DNA from: a virus
IMG/VR virus record: IMGVR_UViG_3300032050_000028
Location: 58,304-122,303 of that record
Reading direction: 5' to 3' (one strand)
DNA: 64,000 bases
Made by a program: the position numbers and the translations under genes. Of this stretch, positions 52,548 through 59,896 are shown one piece after another. Positions within the stretch are counted from its first letter, which is position 1. Each line of letters begins with the position of its first letter. The notes beneath the pieces were generated by a model. That model ran no database searches. It was not told where the DNA came from and worked only from the letters and a program-made list of their open reading frames with translations.

Positions 52548-52556
52548 TATATATTA
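52548..52556 (-). promoter_or_regulatory. Putative phage promoter motif TAATATATA (minus)
   Basis: Motif 7 bases upstream of the ATG at 52540, inside a longer alternating AT run (52543-52556). Confidence 0.4.
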
Positions 52557-52579
52557 AATAATTAAAATTACATATTGAT

Positions 52580-52900
52580 ATGAAAATTAGAAGATTTAAT
52601 GAATCAACAGAAGAACTAGACATTACACCTGAAAGAGTCGGTGAATTAATAGAAGAACTTAAAGACAGTCTTTCTTTAATAGAGGATAAGAGTGAAAGTG
52701 TTGATAAATTATTAAGTGAATTAGAAAAATATAAAAATAACTCTAAAAAGGGAAATGACCAAATAGATGATTCATTGGCTGCTCTGCAAATTATTAAAAA
52801 AAATTTAGATGAATCAACTGATAAACTTGATACGGTAATTGGTAATTTAATGGATTACAATGATGAAGGTCGAAAGTATCTTTATACAGAAAACAAATAA
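52580..52900 (+). CDS. Tagged coiled-coil protein (106 aa)
   Basis: MKIRRFNESTEELDITPERV has the basic-F-N-E tag. Residues about 18-100 form a continuous charged coiled coil (ELIEELKDSLSLIEDKSESV; DKLLSELEKYKNNSKKGNDQ). No other domain. A small internal or scaffold-like role fits the tag and coiled coil but is inferred. Confidence 0.7.
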   Translation: MKIRRFNESTEELDITPERVGELIEELKDSLSLIEDKSESVDKLLSELEKYKNNSKKGNDQIDDSLAALQIIKKNLDESTDKLDTVIGNLMDYNDEGRKYLYTENK

Positions 52901-52937
52901 GATTAATTAGATATAATTTCTAAAATTATATTTATTT

Positions 52938-53156
52938 ATGAATGATGTCAACTTGCGTTCATCTGTTGAATTAGTTGGTGAATATACAACACAGATTATT
53001 CACTTTGTAGGTGGTGAAAAAAGAACATTTTCTGATATTGAGTCTTCTTCGATAAAACAAGGTCAATTTACAAAACTAAATATTAAAGATGGTAGAGTTA
53101 TTATGGTAAACGATAAAAATGTTCTTTGTATAGAGGTTTTTCCTCAAAAAAACTAA
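52938..53156 (+). CDS. Small hypothetical protein (72 aa)
   Basis: Starts MNDVNLRSSVELVGEYTTQI and is predicted as a small beta barrel (IIHFVGGEKRTFSDIESSSI; FTKLNIKDGRVIMVNDKNVL). It sits 9 bases before the GH16 gene on the same strand. No family recognised. Confidence 0.65.
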   Translation: MNDVNLRSSVELVGEYTTQIIHFVGGEKRTFSDIESSSIKQGQFTKLNIKDGRVIMVNDKNVLCIEVFPQKN

Positions 53157-53165
53157 ATTATAAAA

Positions 53166-53981
53166 ATGATTTATGAATCTTTAAAAGACCGATTAGTTAA
53201 TACAATATTGCAATTTAAATCTTGGATTAGGTATACAAAAAAATCATATCACTTCGGAAATGATGAACCCAATACAAAATTGATGAATTGTAGATTTTCT
53301 GATAATTTCAAATTTTTTGATAAAAATAAATGGAGAATTTCACAACCATGGGGTAGATTTCATACTGGAAATCCTACTCAATATTATGGTGATGAGTCGG
53401 TTTATTTAGAGGATGGTAGTTTAACTTTAGACACAAAATATTTACCAAAAAAAGGTTTAACAACTTGGGAAAATGATATTAAGTATGATATAGATTATTC
53501 TGTTGGTTTAATTACAAGTTTAGAATCATTTGGTTATGGATTTTATGAATTCGAAATTACATTACCTAAAGGTGTTGGTCTTTGGCCTGCTGTCTGGTTG
53601 ACTGCTGTTGATACTTGGCCACCTGAAATTGATATTTTAGAGGCATATTCTGACCAATATTCTAATTATGGAAGAAAATTTCAAACTAATTTACACTTTA
53701 ATTTTAATCCTAATAAAAAAAATTCTGGTGCGAGAAATCATAGATTATTAGAACCATATCAAGTATTAAAAGTATCCTGTCATTGGAATGAAAACTTTAT
53801 AAAGATTTTCTATAATGGATATTTAGTTAGACAAGTAACATCTAAAAAAGTATTAAAGTGGTTCAAAAATAAAAAAATGACAATTGTAATTAATAATGCA
53901 CTTAGAAGTGAGTATATAAAGTATATTGATAGAAAAGAAATCACAAAGTTTAAAATATTCAGCGTAAAATATTCGAATTAA
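53166..53981 (+). CDS. GH16-family glycoside hydrolase (271 aa)
   Basis: The GH16 jelly roll is visible from about residue 43: FSDNFKFFDKNKWRI, then SFGYGFYEFEITLPKGVGLW, PAVWLTAVDTWPPEIDILEA and NLHFNFNP. The catalytic E154-I-D156-I-L-E159 is the E-x-D-x-x-E form used by beta-bulge enzymes (agarases, carrageenases, laminarinases). No signal peptide or tail-attachment domain is visible. It hydrolyses internal beta-linkages in galactans or glucans, so a depolymerase that opens host capsule or slime, or released at lysis, is likely. The next gene begins one base after its stop. Confidence 0.88.
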   Translation: MIYESLKDRLVNTILQFKSWIRYTKKSYHFGNDEPNTKLMNCRFSDNFKFFDKNKWRISQPWGRFHTGNPTQYYGDESVYLEDGSLTLDTKYLPKKGLTTWENDIKYDIDYSVGLITSLESFGYGFYEFEITLPKGVGLWPAVWLTAVDTWPPEIDILEAYSDQYSNYGRKFQTNLHFNFNPNKKNSGARNHRLLEPYQVLKVSCHWNENFIKIFYNGYLVRQVTSKKVLKWFKNKKMTIVINNALRSEYIKYIDRKEITKFKIFSVKYSN

Positions 53982-54185
53982 ATGAATTATAAAGTCAAAG
54001 GTATTGTAGTTGATGATAATAATATAAGTTCATATGGAATTGATATAGAATCTGAACTTACTAAAGTTTTATCTGAAGAATTAGCTAAAGGAATTGATAG
54101 AGAAATACTTAAGAGCTTAGGTATTCTTGAAAGACCTATAAGAAGAAAAAATTCTATAAATAGAATATACAAAAATGTTTGTTGA
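53982..54185 (+). CDS. Micro-protein resembling a capsid-protein helix segment (67 aa)
   Basis: Residues 17-45 (SYGIDIESELTKVLSEELAK, then GIDREILKSL) resemble the T4-type major capsid segment around H-G-x-D-x-E-S-E-L...I-N-R-E-I, compared from memory. It continues the segment seen in the 63-residue protein at 8094, overlapping it at the [HY]-G-[VI] point. The C-terminus RRKNSINRIYKNVC repeats the R-K-N-S-I-x-x-I-[FY] box of that protein. The start follows the GH16 stop directly. Confidence 0.55.
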   Translation: MNYKVKGIVVDDNNISSYGIDIESELTKVLSEELAKGIDREILKSLGILERPIRRKNSINRIYKNVC

Positions 54186-54354
54186 TCCAAATCAAATAAA
54201 TCCATATGATAAAATTTTAGGTGGGCCTAAAATGAATGATGATGATTTTAATGGAATAAAATCTACTTGGATTTTACTTCGTTCTGTAATACGTAAACAA
54301 AAAATTGAAAAAATATATGGAACAAAAAGTGAAGATAGGAAAGAAAAGTTCTGA
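54175..54354 (+). CDS. Small hypothetical protein (59 aa)
   Basis: A short frame, MFVDPNQINPYDKILGGPKM to a stop at 54352, overlapping the previous gene by 11 bases and the next by 38. It contains RKQKIEKIY, another variant of the R-K-x-x-I-x-x-I-[FY] box. The DPNQINPYDKILGGPKMNDD stretch has no match I can name. Three small frames in three successive phases could be true overlapping genes or the remains of one frameshifted gene. Confidence 0.5.
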   Translation: MFVDPNQINPYDKILGGPKMNDDDFNGIKSTWILLRSVIRKQKIEKIYGTKSEDRKEKF

Positions 54355-54586
54355 TTTGGAACCTGGTTATGTTTGGGCTCCTTATATTCCAATGACAACA
54401 TCGGCGACTATAGTTGAATACGGTTCTAAGAACATAAGTAGGAAAAGAAAGATTAATAAGATATTTAATTTAGGTTTGAATATTAAAGATAATTGGTTTC
54501 CAAAAAAGTCAATTACTTCAAGATACTCTGCTGTTCAGATAAGCAATCCTTATCAGACTATATTTATAGAAGGTAATATGATATAA
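54317..54586 (+). CDS. Small protein resembling the C-terminal end of T4-type capsid protein (89 aa)
   Basis: LEPGYVWAPYIPMTTSATIV followed after an insert by WFPKKSITSRYSAVQISNPY matches, from memory, the capsid pattern G-x-[FY]-x-x-P-Y-[IV]-P-[LM] ... F-x-P ... [TS]-R-Y ... N-P near the end of gp23-like proteins. The insert (SRKRKINKIFNLGLN) again carries the R-K-x-x-I-x-x-I-F box. ATG at 54317 is given; an in-frame TTG at 54305 is possible. A terminator follows. Confidence 0.55.
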   Translation: MEQKVKIGKKSSDLEPGYVWAPYIPMTTSATIVEYGSKNISRKRKINKIFNLGLNIKDNWFPKKSITSRYSAVQISNPYQTIFIEGNMI

Positions 54587-54587
54587 T

Positions 54588-54613
54588 AAAACCCAACTTT
54601 TCAGTTGGGTTTT
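54588..54613. terminator. Bidirectional Rho-independent terminator
   Basis: AAAACCCAACT-TTTC-AGTTGGGTTTT between the small capsid-like ORF and the convergent gene at 54618. Confidence 0.9.
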
Positions 54614-54617
54614 ATTT

Positions 54618-55184
54618 TTATTTGTTATATTTTAACTTATAAAGTGTTTTGTAAATTAAAGCGACTGCTTCATCCACGATATTTAATAGATGTGAATCTT
54701 CTGGTTTAATACACTTCTTTTCTGTTTTAACAAAATTAGCTAATTCCTCAAAGTATTCAATTTTATCTTTTGATTGTGTAGATGAAGTATCAATTGTTTC
54801 ATAACCTTCAACAATTCCGTATTGACCCTGGTAAACTTCAATCATTTCATCAATAAATCCTAAAATACCTTCATAGTAATCACCAAGTGCTGTGTGTGCT
54901 GCGTGAGAACCCATTTCACCTTTTACCGTTAAATGATAAATGTGAGCCATTTCTCTACTTTCAAAAAGCTTAGAGAAGAATTTTACAACATCTCCACCTT
55001 CTGAAACCTCAACTTCACCTTCTTTTTGTTCTTCTTGTTTAGGTTCTGGTTGTAATTCTTTTTTACCAGACATAAGAGCTAAAAGTTCTTCTTTAGACAT
55101 ATCTTGATAGTTTTGTGGAAGATTAGCTTCTTCGGCTTCATTAACTCTTTTTACTTTTTTCTGAATTTCTGAAAATCTTTTCAT
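54618..55184 (-). CDS. Tagged protein with Dps/ferritin-like helical domain (188 aa)
   Basis: MKRFSEIQKKVKRVNEAEEA is tag-like; an acidic, glutamine/glutamate-rich linker follows to about residue 65. Residues 68-188 form a four-helix-type domain: FFSKLFESREMAHIYHLTVK, then HAAHTALGDYYEGILGFIDE and YQGQYGIVEGYE. The A-H-x-x-H...H...A-L-G-x-Y-Y-E pattern matches phage DUF5856-type proteins, which look Dps-like, as recalled. The histidines and glutamates could be metal ligands. Possibly a packaged DNA-protecting protein (inference). Confidence 0.7.
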   Translation of the reverse strand: MKRFSEIQKKVKRVNEAEEANLPQNYQDMSKEELLALMSGKKELQPEPKQEEQKEGEVEVSEGGDVVKFFSKLFESREMAHIYHLTVKGEMGSHAAHTALGDYYEGILGFIDEMIEVYQGQYGIVEGYETIDTSSTQSKDKIEYFEELANFVKTEKKCIKPEDSHLLNIVDEAVALIYKTLYKLKYNK

Positions 55185-55208
55185 ATTTAGTTTTAGTTTT
55201 TTCTGATT

Positions 55209-55217
55209 TATATATTA
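55209..55217 (-). promoter_or_regulatory. Putative phage promoter motif TAATATATA (minus)
   Basis: Motif 24 bases upstream of the ATG at 55184, in the divergent gap with the proline-repeat gene. Confidence 0.4.
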
Positions 55218-55257
55218 AACTTTTAATTCCATTTTTAAGAAAAGTAAATTTTAATTT

Positions 55258-55266
55258 TAATATATA
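55258..55266 (+). promoter_or_regulatory. Putative phage promoter motif TAATATATA
   Basis: Motif 25 bases before the ATG at 55292, mirroring the minus-strand copy at 55209. The gap thus looks like a two-way promoter region for two tagged genes. Confidence 0.45.
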
Positions 55267-55291
55267 TTCTTATAAAAATAAAACTATAATT

Positions 55292-55678
55292 ATGAGTCAT
55301 ATCAAAAAATACTCAAGATTTGTTGAAGAGTTTGTAATGACAGGAACTGAAACAAAACCGGCTCCTACTACAACTCCGGCGCCAACTACGGTTCCAAGGC
55401 CTCGTCCGAGACCCGGAATAGCCCCTACTGAAACACCTTCTGAAGAAGATGCTCCTTTAGCAACTGGAACTGAAACAAAGCCGGCTCCTACTACAACTCC
55501 GGCTCCTACTACGGTTCCAAGACCTCGTACAAGACCTGGTATTGCACCAACAGAGGTTCCTTCTGAAGAAGATGCTCCTTTAGCACTCGCTAAAAAAGTT
55601 ATGGATAGATTAGAGAATGTTTATACAAAGTCATCTAAAACCGAAAGAGATGAGATTGATTCTCATTTTGAAAAATAA
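55292..55678 (+). CDS. Tagged proline/threonine repeat protein (128 aa)
   Basis: MSHIKKYSRFVEEFVMTGTE is the tag. Two nearly identical 41-residue repeats follow (TGTETKPAPTTTPAPTTVPR, then PRPRPGIAPTETPSEEDAPL), an extended proline-rich linker, then a helical end of about 30 residues (AKKVMDRLENVYTKSSKTER). It resembles a flexible spacer joining two short anchors. Nine bases separate it from the large tagged gene downstream, so both are one operon. Confidence 0.75.
   Translation: MSHIKKYSRFVEEFVMTGTETKPAPTTTPAPTTVPRPRPRPGIAPTETPSEEDAPLATGTETKPAPTTTPAPTTVPRPRTRPGIAPTEVPSEEDAPLALAKKVMDRLENVYTKSSKTERDEIDSHFEK
55340..55585 (+). repeat. Two 123-bp direct repeats
   Basis: Copies at 55340-55462 and 55463-55585 encode the same 41 residues with three amino-acid changes and scattered synonymous changes. 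The copy number could change by slippage or recombination. Confidence 0.92.
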
Positions 55679-55686
55679 AATATTTT

Positions 55687-57507
55687 ATGAAATCATTTGA
55701 ACAATTTATAAAAGAAGAAGTTGATTTAAGCGGAAGTAAAGGTGTTCCTTCGGATTTTATGTCAAAGTCTGAAGAACAAGCTAGACGATCTTTAGGTATT
55801 AGAGTAGATGATGAAAGAGGTGAGATGCCTAGAATTTATCCAGACTTTCAGAGAAATCAAATGGAGTCTGAAAGATTACTAAGAAATGGCCAAGATGGAA
55901 GACCTTTAAGTCGTGAAGATTTTGAAAAAAGAGTTGAGAAATTAGAAAAACTTGCAGAAAAAGTAGTAAGAGAAGAGTTTGATGATGTATTAAAATCTGG
56001 TGTTAAACCAGTTGAATTACAAATTAAATTGGTTCCAATTGGTGGTGTTACTGGAGAAATCCCAGATATTAGAGATGTCCCTCAACAAGCCGAACAGCCT
56101 GAAGAAGAACAGCCTGAAGAACAACAGGATGAAGAACAGCCTGAAGAACAACAGGATGAAGAACAGGATCAAGAAGGACAACAAGACGAACAAGACCAGC
56201 AAGAACAACAAGAACCTGGAGAAGAAGTAAAAACTAGTTTATCATCTTCAATTGATAAGAAAAAGTTATTGAATATGATAACTCAAGCCGCTGGTAAATC
56301 AACTAAAGATATTATTAGAGTTTCTGAAACTGTTGAAGAAGAATTAAGTGAGATTTTTGGTGAAAGACAAGGAAAACAAATACTTGATTGTTGGGTCAGA
56401 ATGTCCGATTTAGCTGATAAAATGGATTGGGTTATTCCGATTTCAAAAAAATCACAAATGATGAAAGGAATGCCACAAGGTATGGCCGGTGCTTGTCAAG
56501 TAAAATGGGAAAGTTTTTCTGGTAATTATTATAATTTAGATATTCTTTTAGAAAAAGAAGCAACTAAAATTGTTATTAAAGCAACTGGTGTTGATTTTCC
56601 AATGTTGATACATGAAGCAATTAAAGGTGTATATCTTTTCCTTCAGTCAAGTGCTATTAAAAAGGATAAAGAAACAGCTAAGATTATAAAAAAAGCTACT
56701 TCCTCTTTTGCTGATGAGGCACAGGATTTTAGATATGGACCACCTGCACTTGAAATGTTAATTAAATTTGTTAATAAGTTTCCAGAATCAACTGAGTATA
56801 AGCGTTTAGATACAAAAGTATATGCTATGTTAGCTAAAGATAAAGAAGGTGCTAAACAAGAATTAGAAAAAGCAAAACTTACTGCTAAAGAAGCTAAAGA
56901 AAAATCGACTAAAACAGGAGACATCAATGATGAATATGCAGCTGAAGATGCTGAATTCATAGTTGAATATTTAGAAAAAAGATTTAAGTTTGTTAAAACT
57001 GACGATCAGTTTTTAGAGATTATGAATAGTTTGTTTTCTACTTTTGATTTGGTCGGATTAAATTTTGAGTTAAATGAAGAAAAGTTTAATAATTCAAAAG
57101 CAAAAAATGAGATTTCAAAAATAATAAAATATATTGTTGATGATATTGAAGAAGCTAAAAGAGAAGCTGAGGAGTATAATAAAGCAATGGAGGATTGGAA
57201 AAGAGAACAAAAAGAACGTGAAGAAGAAGAAAAGTGGAGTTCGAAAGAAAAAGAAACTGAAGAAGAGTCTGACATAGATAAATTAGTAAGACAATCCCTC
57301 TATGGACAAAAAGAAGAACCTAAAGAAAAGAAACCATATGATCAAATGACTATGGCTGAGATTCAAATGGAAATAGATGATGCGGTGGCTGATGAAAATT
57401 ATGAATTAGCCAGTGAGTTAACTAAAAAATATCTCAAAGGAGAGGCTAAAAAAGTTTGGGAAACTGAACTTGCTAGAATTAATGAAAGAAACCACACAAG
57501 AAGATAA
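55687..57507 (+). CDS. Large tagged acidic/coiled-coil protein (606 aa)
   Basis: MKSFEQFIKEEVDLSGSKGV is the closest match to the T4 capsid-targeting sequence (MKTYQEFIxE) in the window, including a possible I-K-E cleavage point. Residues about 125-175 are an E/Q/D repeat (EEEQPEEQQDEEQPEEQQDE). A conserved-looking globular part spans about 185-350 (WVRMSDLADKMDWVIPISKK; IHEAIKGVYLFLQ), then charged coiled coils. The end has a UVR-like helical hairpin, MTMAEIQMEIDDAVADENYE. It may be a prohead core or internal protein (inference). Confidence 0.75.
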   Translation: MKSFEQFIKEEVDLSGSKGVPSDFMSKSEEQARRSLGIRVDDERGEMPRIYPDFQRNQMESERLLRNGQDGRPLSREDFEKRVEKLEKLAEKVVREEFDDVLKSGVKPVELQIKLVPIGGVTGEIPDIRDVPQQAEQPEEEQPEEQQDEEQPEEQQDEEQDQEGQQDEQDQQEQQEPGEEVKTSLSSSIDKKKLLNMITQAAGKSTKDIIRVSETVEEELSEIFGERQGKQILDCWVRMSDLADKMDWVIPISKKSQMMKGMPQGMAGACQVKWESFSGNYYNLDILLEKEATKIVIKATGVDFPMLIHEAIKGVYLFLQSSAIKKDKETAKIIKKATSSFADEAQDFRYGPPALEMLIKFVNKFPESTEYKRLDTKVYAMLAKDKEGAKQELEKAKLTAKEAKEKSTKTGDINDEYAAEDAEFIVEYLEKRFKFVKTDDQFLEIMNSLFSTFDLVGLNFELNEEKFNNSKAKNEISKIIKYIVDDIEEAKREAEEYNKAMEDWKREQKEREEEEKWSSKEKETEEESDIDKLVRQSLYGQKEEPKEKKPYDQMTMAEIQMEIDDAVADENYELASELTKKYLKGEAKKVWETELARINERNHTRR

Positions 57508-57535
57508 AAAAAACCCAACATATGTTGGGTTTTTT
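57506..57535. terminator. Bidirectional Rho-independent terminator
   Basis: AAACCCAACATATGTTGGGTTT with flanking A and T tracts, overlapping the stops of the two convergent genes. Confidence 0.9.
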
Positions 57536-58241
57536 ATTGTTTTAATATTTGATATATCAAATATGCATCATCTACATCTTCATATGGTTTAGGTGTTGTG
57601 CTTACTGACAAAACATCATCTTTTACTAATTTACAATGATTTGACCAATAGTCATTTAATTTTTTATTTTCAATTATTGCTCTAAACATATCTGGTTTTT
57701 GAAATTTGCCGCCAGAAATTCCTAATAGATTTCTGTATTCTTCAACTATTTTAATTTTTTTTATACCTGTTTCTTTTTTTATTGGTTCATAGCTAAATTT
57801 ACAAGATTCTAATTTTAGTGTTGATGGTGACATAACCCATATGTCTTCTGAAACTTGGTCAAATAATTTTTTCCTTAGTAGTGTAGAAAAAGTTACTAAG
57901 TCAATAAGGTCACCTACTTGTGCTCCAAAATTATATCCTTCAATTCCTATTTTAGTTTCTTTTGATTTGTCTATATTAAACAAAATATCTTCAATAATTT
58001 GATCTGTAATTTTATCATAGTCTTTTAACTTAGTTAATTCTCCTTCGGAATAATCTTCAAATTCCCTATACTCTATGAATTTATATGTAACAAATTCTTC
58101 AGCGGATTTAAACCATTTAGTTATTCCTTTTTTTCCGAAAACTTTTGACTCTCTACAATAGTTATAGATTTTAAAAGTATCGCCTGAGCTAACAACTAAT
58201 GCTGTTGATATAAGTGATGGATCTATTGCGACAATATTCAT
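57534..58241 (-). CDS. RuvC/RNase-H-fold nuclease-like protein (235 aa)
   Basis: VAIDPSLISTALVVSSGD has the first strand aspartate (D7), TKIGIEGYNFGAQVGDLIDL the conserved glutamate, and PYEDVDDAYLIYQIL the C-terminal D-x-x-D/A helix. These are the three acidic positions of RuvC-like Holliday-junction nucleases. A middle insertion of about 60 residues is charged and helical. It would cut branched DNA made during recombination-dependent replication or packaging. T4's own resolvase, gp49, has a different fold. Confidence 0.75.
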   Translation of the reverse strand: MNIVAIDPSLISTALVVSSGDTFKIYNYCRESKVFGKKGITKWFKSAEEFVTYKFIEYREFEDYSEGELTKLKDYDKITDQIIEDILFNIDKSKETKIGIEGYNFGAQVGDLIDLVTFSTLLRKKLFDQVSEDIWVMSPSTLKLESCKFSYEPIKKETGIKKIKIVEEYRNLLGISGGKFQKPDMFRAIIENKKLNDYWSNHCKLVKDDVLSVSTTPKPYEDVDDAYLIYQILKQ

Positions 58242-58305
58242 AGATTTATATAGAAAAATAAAACTTTTTCCTTTTTCAAAATATATTTTTTATAAAATTA
58301 TAAAT

Positions 58306-58845
58306 ATGGCAAATTATTGTGATACGAAAGTGAGAATCTTAGGTGAACCTGAAGACTTACAAAGATTATTTAATAAAATTGGTGAAACTACCAATTTTAG
58401 TTCAGAAACTTATCAAGATTTATTTGAATCAGTTGATGATGTTGAAGATTGGGGCTCTAAATGGCAAGTGATGTATCCTGATTATTCCGGAGATACTATG
58501 TTGTTTATAACTGGAGAATCTGCTTGGTCACCTGCTGATGGACTTTGGAAAAAAATATCAAAAGATTATAATGCTCATATTGTTTTAGAATATTCTGAAC
58601 CTGGTATGGGATTTGCTGGTGTTACAACCTGGGAAAATGGTCAAGAAATAGATAGACAAGAAATGTCTTATTGGCAATTCATCTATGAAACCGACACTGA
58701 GTATTTTTGGGATGAAATAGGATATAAGTGTGAATGTTTTACCTTAGAGGAGGTCATTGAAGATTTAGGTGAAATCTACGAAGATATGGATGAATCTGAA
58801 AAAGAAAGAATTGTTGAAATTCACAAAAATAATTATGTAGATTAA
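58306..58845 (+). CDS. DUF1281-like ferredoxin-fold protein (179 aa)
   Basis: The opening MANYCDTKVRILGEPEDLQR fits the A-N-[WY]-C-x-[NT]-x-[VL]-x-[IV]-x-G start of the DUF1281/YubB-like family found on plasmids and phages. WGSKWQVMYPDYSGDTMLFI and ESAWSPADGLWKKISKDYNA are the further family features. The C-terminus is acidic and helical. Function of the family is unknown. Single-gene unit, ended by a terminator. Confidence 0.8.
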   Translation: MANYCDTKVRILGEPEDLQRLFNKIGETTNFSSETYQDLFESVDDVEDWGSKWQVMYPDYSGDTMLFITGESAWSPADGLWKKISKDYNAHIVLEYSEPGMGFAGVTTWENGQEIDRQEMSYWQFIYETDTEYFWDEIGYKCECFTLEEVIEDLGEIYEDMDESEKERIVEIHKNNYVD

Positions 58846-58850
58846 AAATA

Positions 58851-58876
58851 AAACCGAGTAAATCTCGGTTTTTTTA
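58851..58876 (+). terminator. Rho-independent terminator
   Basis: AAACCGAG-TAAAT-CTCGGTTT followed by a T run, directly upstream of the host-type promoter. Confidence 0.9.
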
Positions 58877-58877
58877 T

Positions 58878-58908
58878 TTTGATAATTTAAAATTTTATAC
58901 TATATTTG
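58878..58908 (+). promoter_or_regulatory. Host-type (Bacteroidetes) promoter
   Basis: TTTG at 58878-58881, a 19-base spacer and TATATTTG at 58901-58908: the best full match to the Bacteroidetes consensus in the window. ATG follows 14 bases later. Confidence 0.75.
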
Positions 58909-58922
58909 TATAAATAATCACT

Positions 58923-59378
58923 ATGAAAGGACATAAAATAACTAAAACTAAAGAAGCTCTTAAATTCATATTTGCGGGTAAGTCAGTAGTAACATTTGTT
59001 AATACACAGACTGGTAATAGATTTACATATAAAGTAAAACAAGCTAAAGATTCAAATTTATTTTTTGTTAGTGTTTTGACTAATCCAGATCAATATACTT
59101 ATATTGGTACTTGTACCGATGGTAATTATAAACATGGAAAAAAATCAAATATAAATTCACAATCTCAATCTGTTAGAGTTTTTGAGTATATGATTAAAAG
59201 ATTACTTACCGATACTTTACCAGATTTCTTGGAGGTTTGGCACGAAGGTTTTTGTGGAAAATGTGGCAGAAGATTGACAGTACCATCTTCAATTCTTACA
59301 GGGATTGGTCCAGATTGTATTAAAAAACTTTCAAAATCAGATAAAAGAGATAAATTCCTAGAATTAATTTTAGCTTAA
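58923..59378 (+). CDS. DUF6011-type small zinc protein (151 aa)
   Basis: The N-terminal 105 residues form a small beta-rich domain (VVTFVNTQTGNRFTYKVKQA; FFVSVLTNPDQYTYIGTCTD). The C-terminal part FCGKCGRRLTVPSSILTGIG followed by PDCIKKL is the C-x-x-C-G-R-x-L-T...S-x-x-x-G-I-G-P-x-C pattern of DUF6011 zinc fingers. It probably binds nucleic acid or protein. Expressed from the host-type promoter, so likely early. The stop overlaps the next ATG (TAATG). Confidence 0.85.
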   Translation: MKGHKITKTKEALKFIFAGKSVVTFVNTQTGNRFTYKVKQAKDSNLFFVSVLTNPDQYTYIGTCTDGNYKHGKKSNINSQSQSVRVFEYMIKRLLTDTLPDFLEVWHEGFCGKCGRRLTVPSSILTGIGPDCIKKLSKSDKRDKFLELILA

Positions 59379-59848
59379 TGTTTTTAATTATCTTTAGTTT
59401 ATTTCCTTTATTGTTGATTCCGATAACTATGATTCTCACGGCAAAAAGAAAGTCATTATCTTGGGAAATAAAAAAAGGCAAAATTTGTTATAATTGTAAA
59501 GATAATTTAAATCTTTCGGATAAAGACTTAATGAGTAGAATCATGGTTGATACAGACCGTAGTAAACTTTGTACTTCTTGTTCAAGAGATATGAAGATAA
59601 ATTCAATTAGAAATCCTTTAATCTCACTTAAATATAAATTTCAAAAATACTTAGCATCAAAAAAATCAGATAATTTAATTTGGTATTTCAGCATAGCGGC
59701 CTTCTTTTTTATTGTTTTGGATATTTTACTTGTATTTTTTGGTATAAAATTACACCTATCTTGGACATATAGCTCAATAAATATAATTTTTTGGTCTTTA
59801 AGTATTTATAAGATTCTATACACAACAACAAAAAAGACCTCAGAATAA
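59378..59848 (+). CDS. Membrane protein with zinc-ribbon loop (156 aa)
   Basis: Hydrophobic helix at residues 1-22 (MFLIIFSLFPLLLIPITMIL). Two C-x-x-C pairs follow in the soluble part (CYNCKDNL near 36-39 and CTSCSRDM near 66-69), able to bind one zinc. Two more helices lie at about 103-145 (WYFSIAAFFFIVLDILLVFF; SSINIIFWSLSIYKIL). It is translationally coupled to the DUF6011 zinc protein. Unknown function; the early promoter suggests a takeover or defence-related role. Confidence 0.72.
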   Translation: MFLIIFSLFPLLLIPITMILTAKRKSLSWEIKKGKICYNCKDNLNLSDKDLMSRIMVDTDRSKLCTSCSRDMKINSIRNPLISLKYKFQKYLASKKSDNLIWYFSIAAFFFIVLDILLVFFGIKLHLSWTYSSINIIFWSLSIYKILYTTTKKTSE

Positions 59849-59862
59849 TCTGAGGTCTTTTC
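59831..59862. terminator. Rho-independent terminator overlapping a gene end
   Basis: GACCTCAGA-ATAA-TCTGAGGTC with A and T tracts on both sides. The 5' arm lies inside the coding sequence and the stop codon is in the loop. Confidence 0.88.
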
Positions 59863-59896
59863 TTAGGGTTCGAATTTCTCCGACTTATCCACCACC

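Noticed and set aside
56000-56230. Overlapping frames in the E/Q-rich part of the large tagged gene
   Set aside because: They are frame-shifted readings of a GAA/CAA repeat (asparagine/lysine-rich or leucine/phenylalanine-rich) and lack any start signal.
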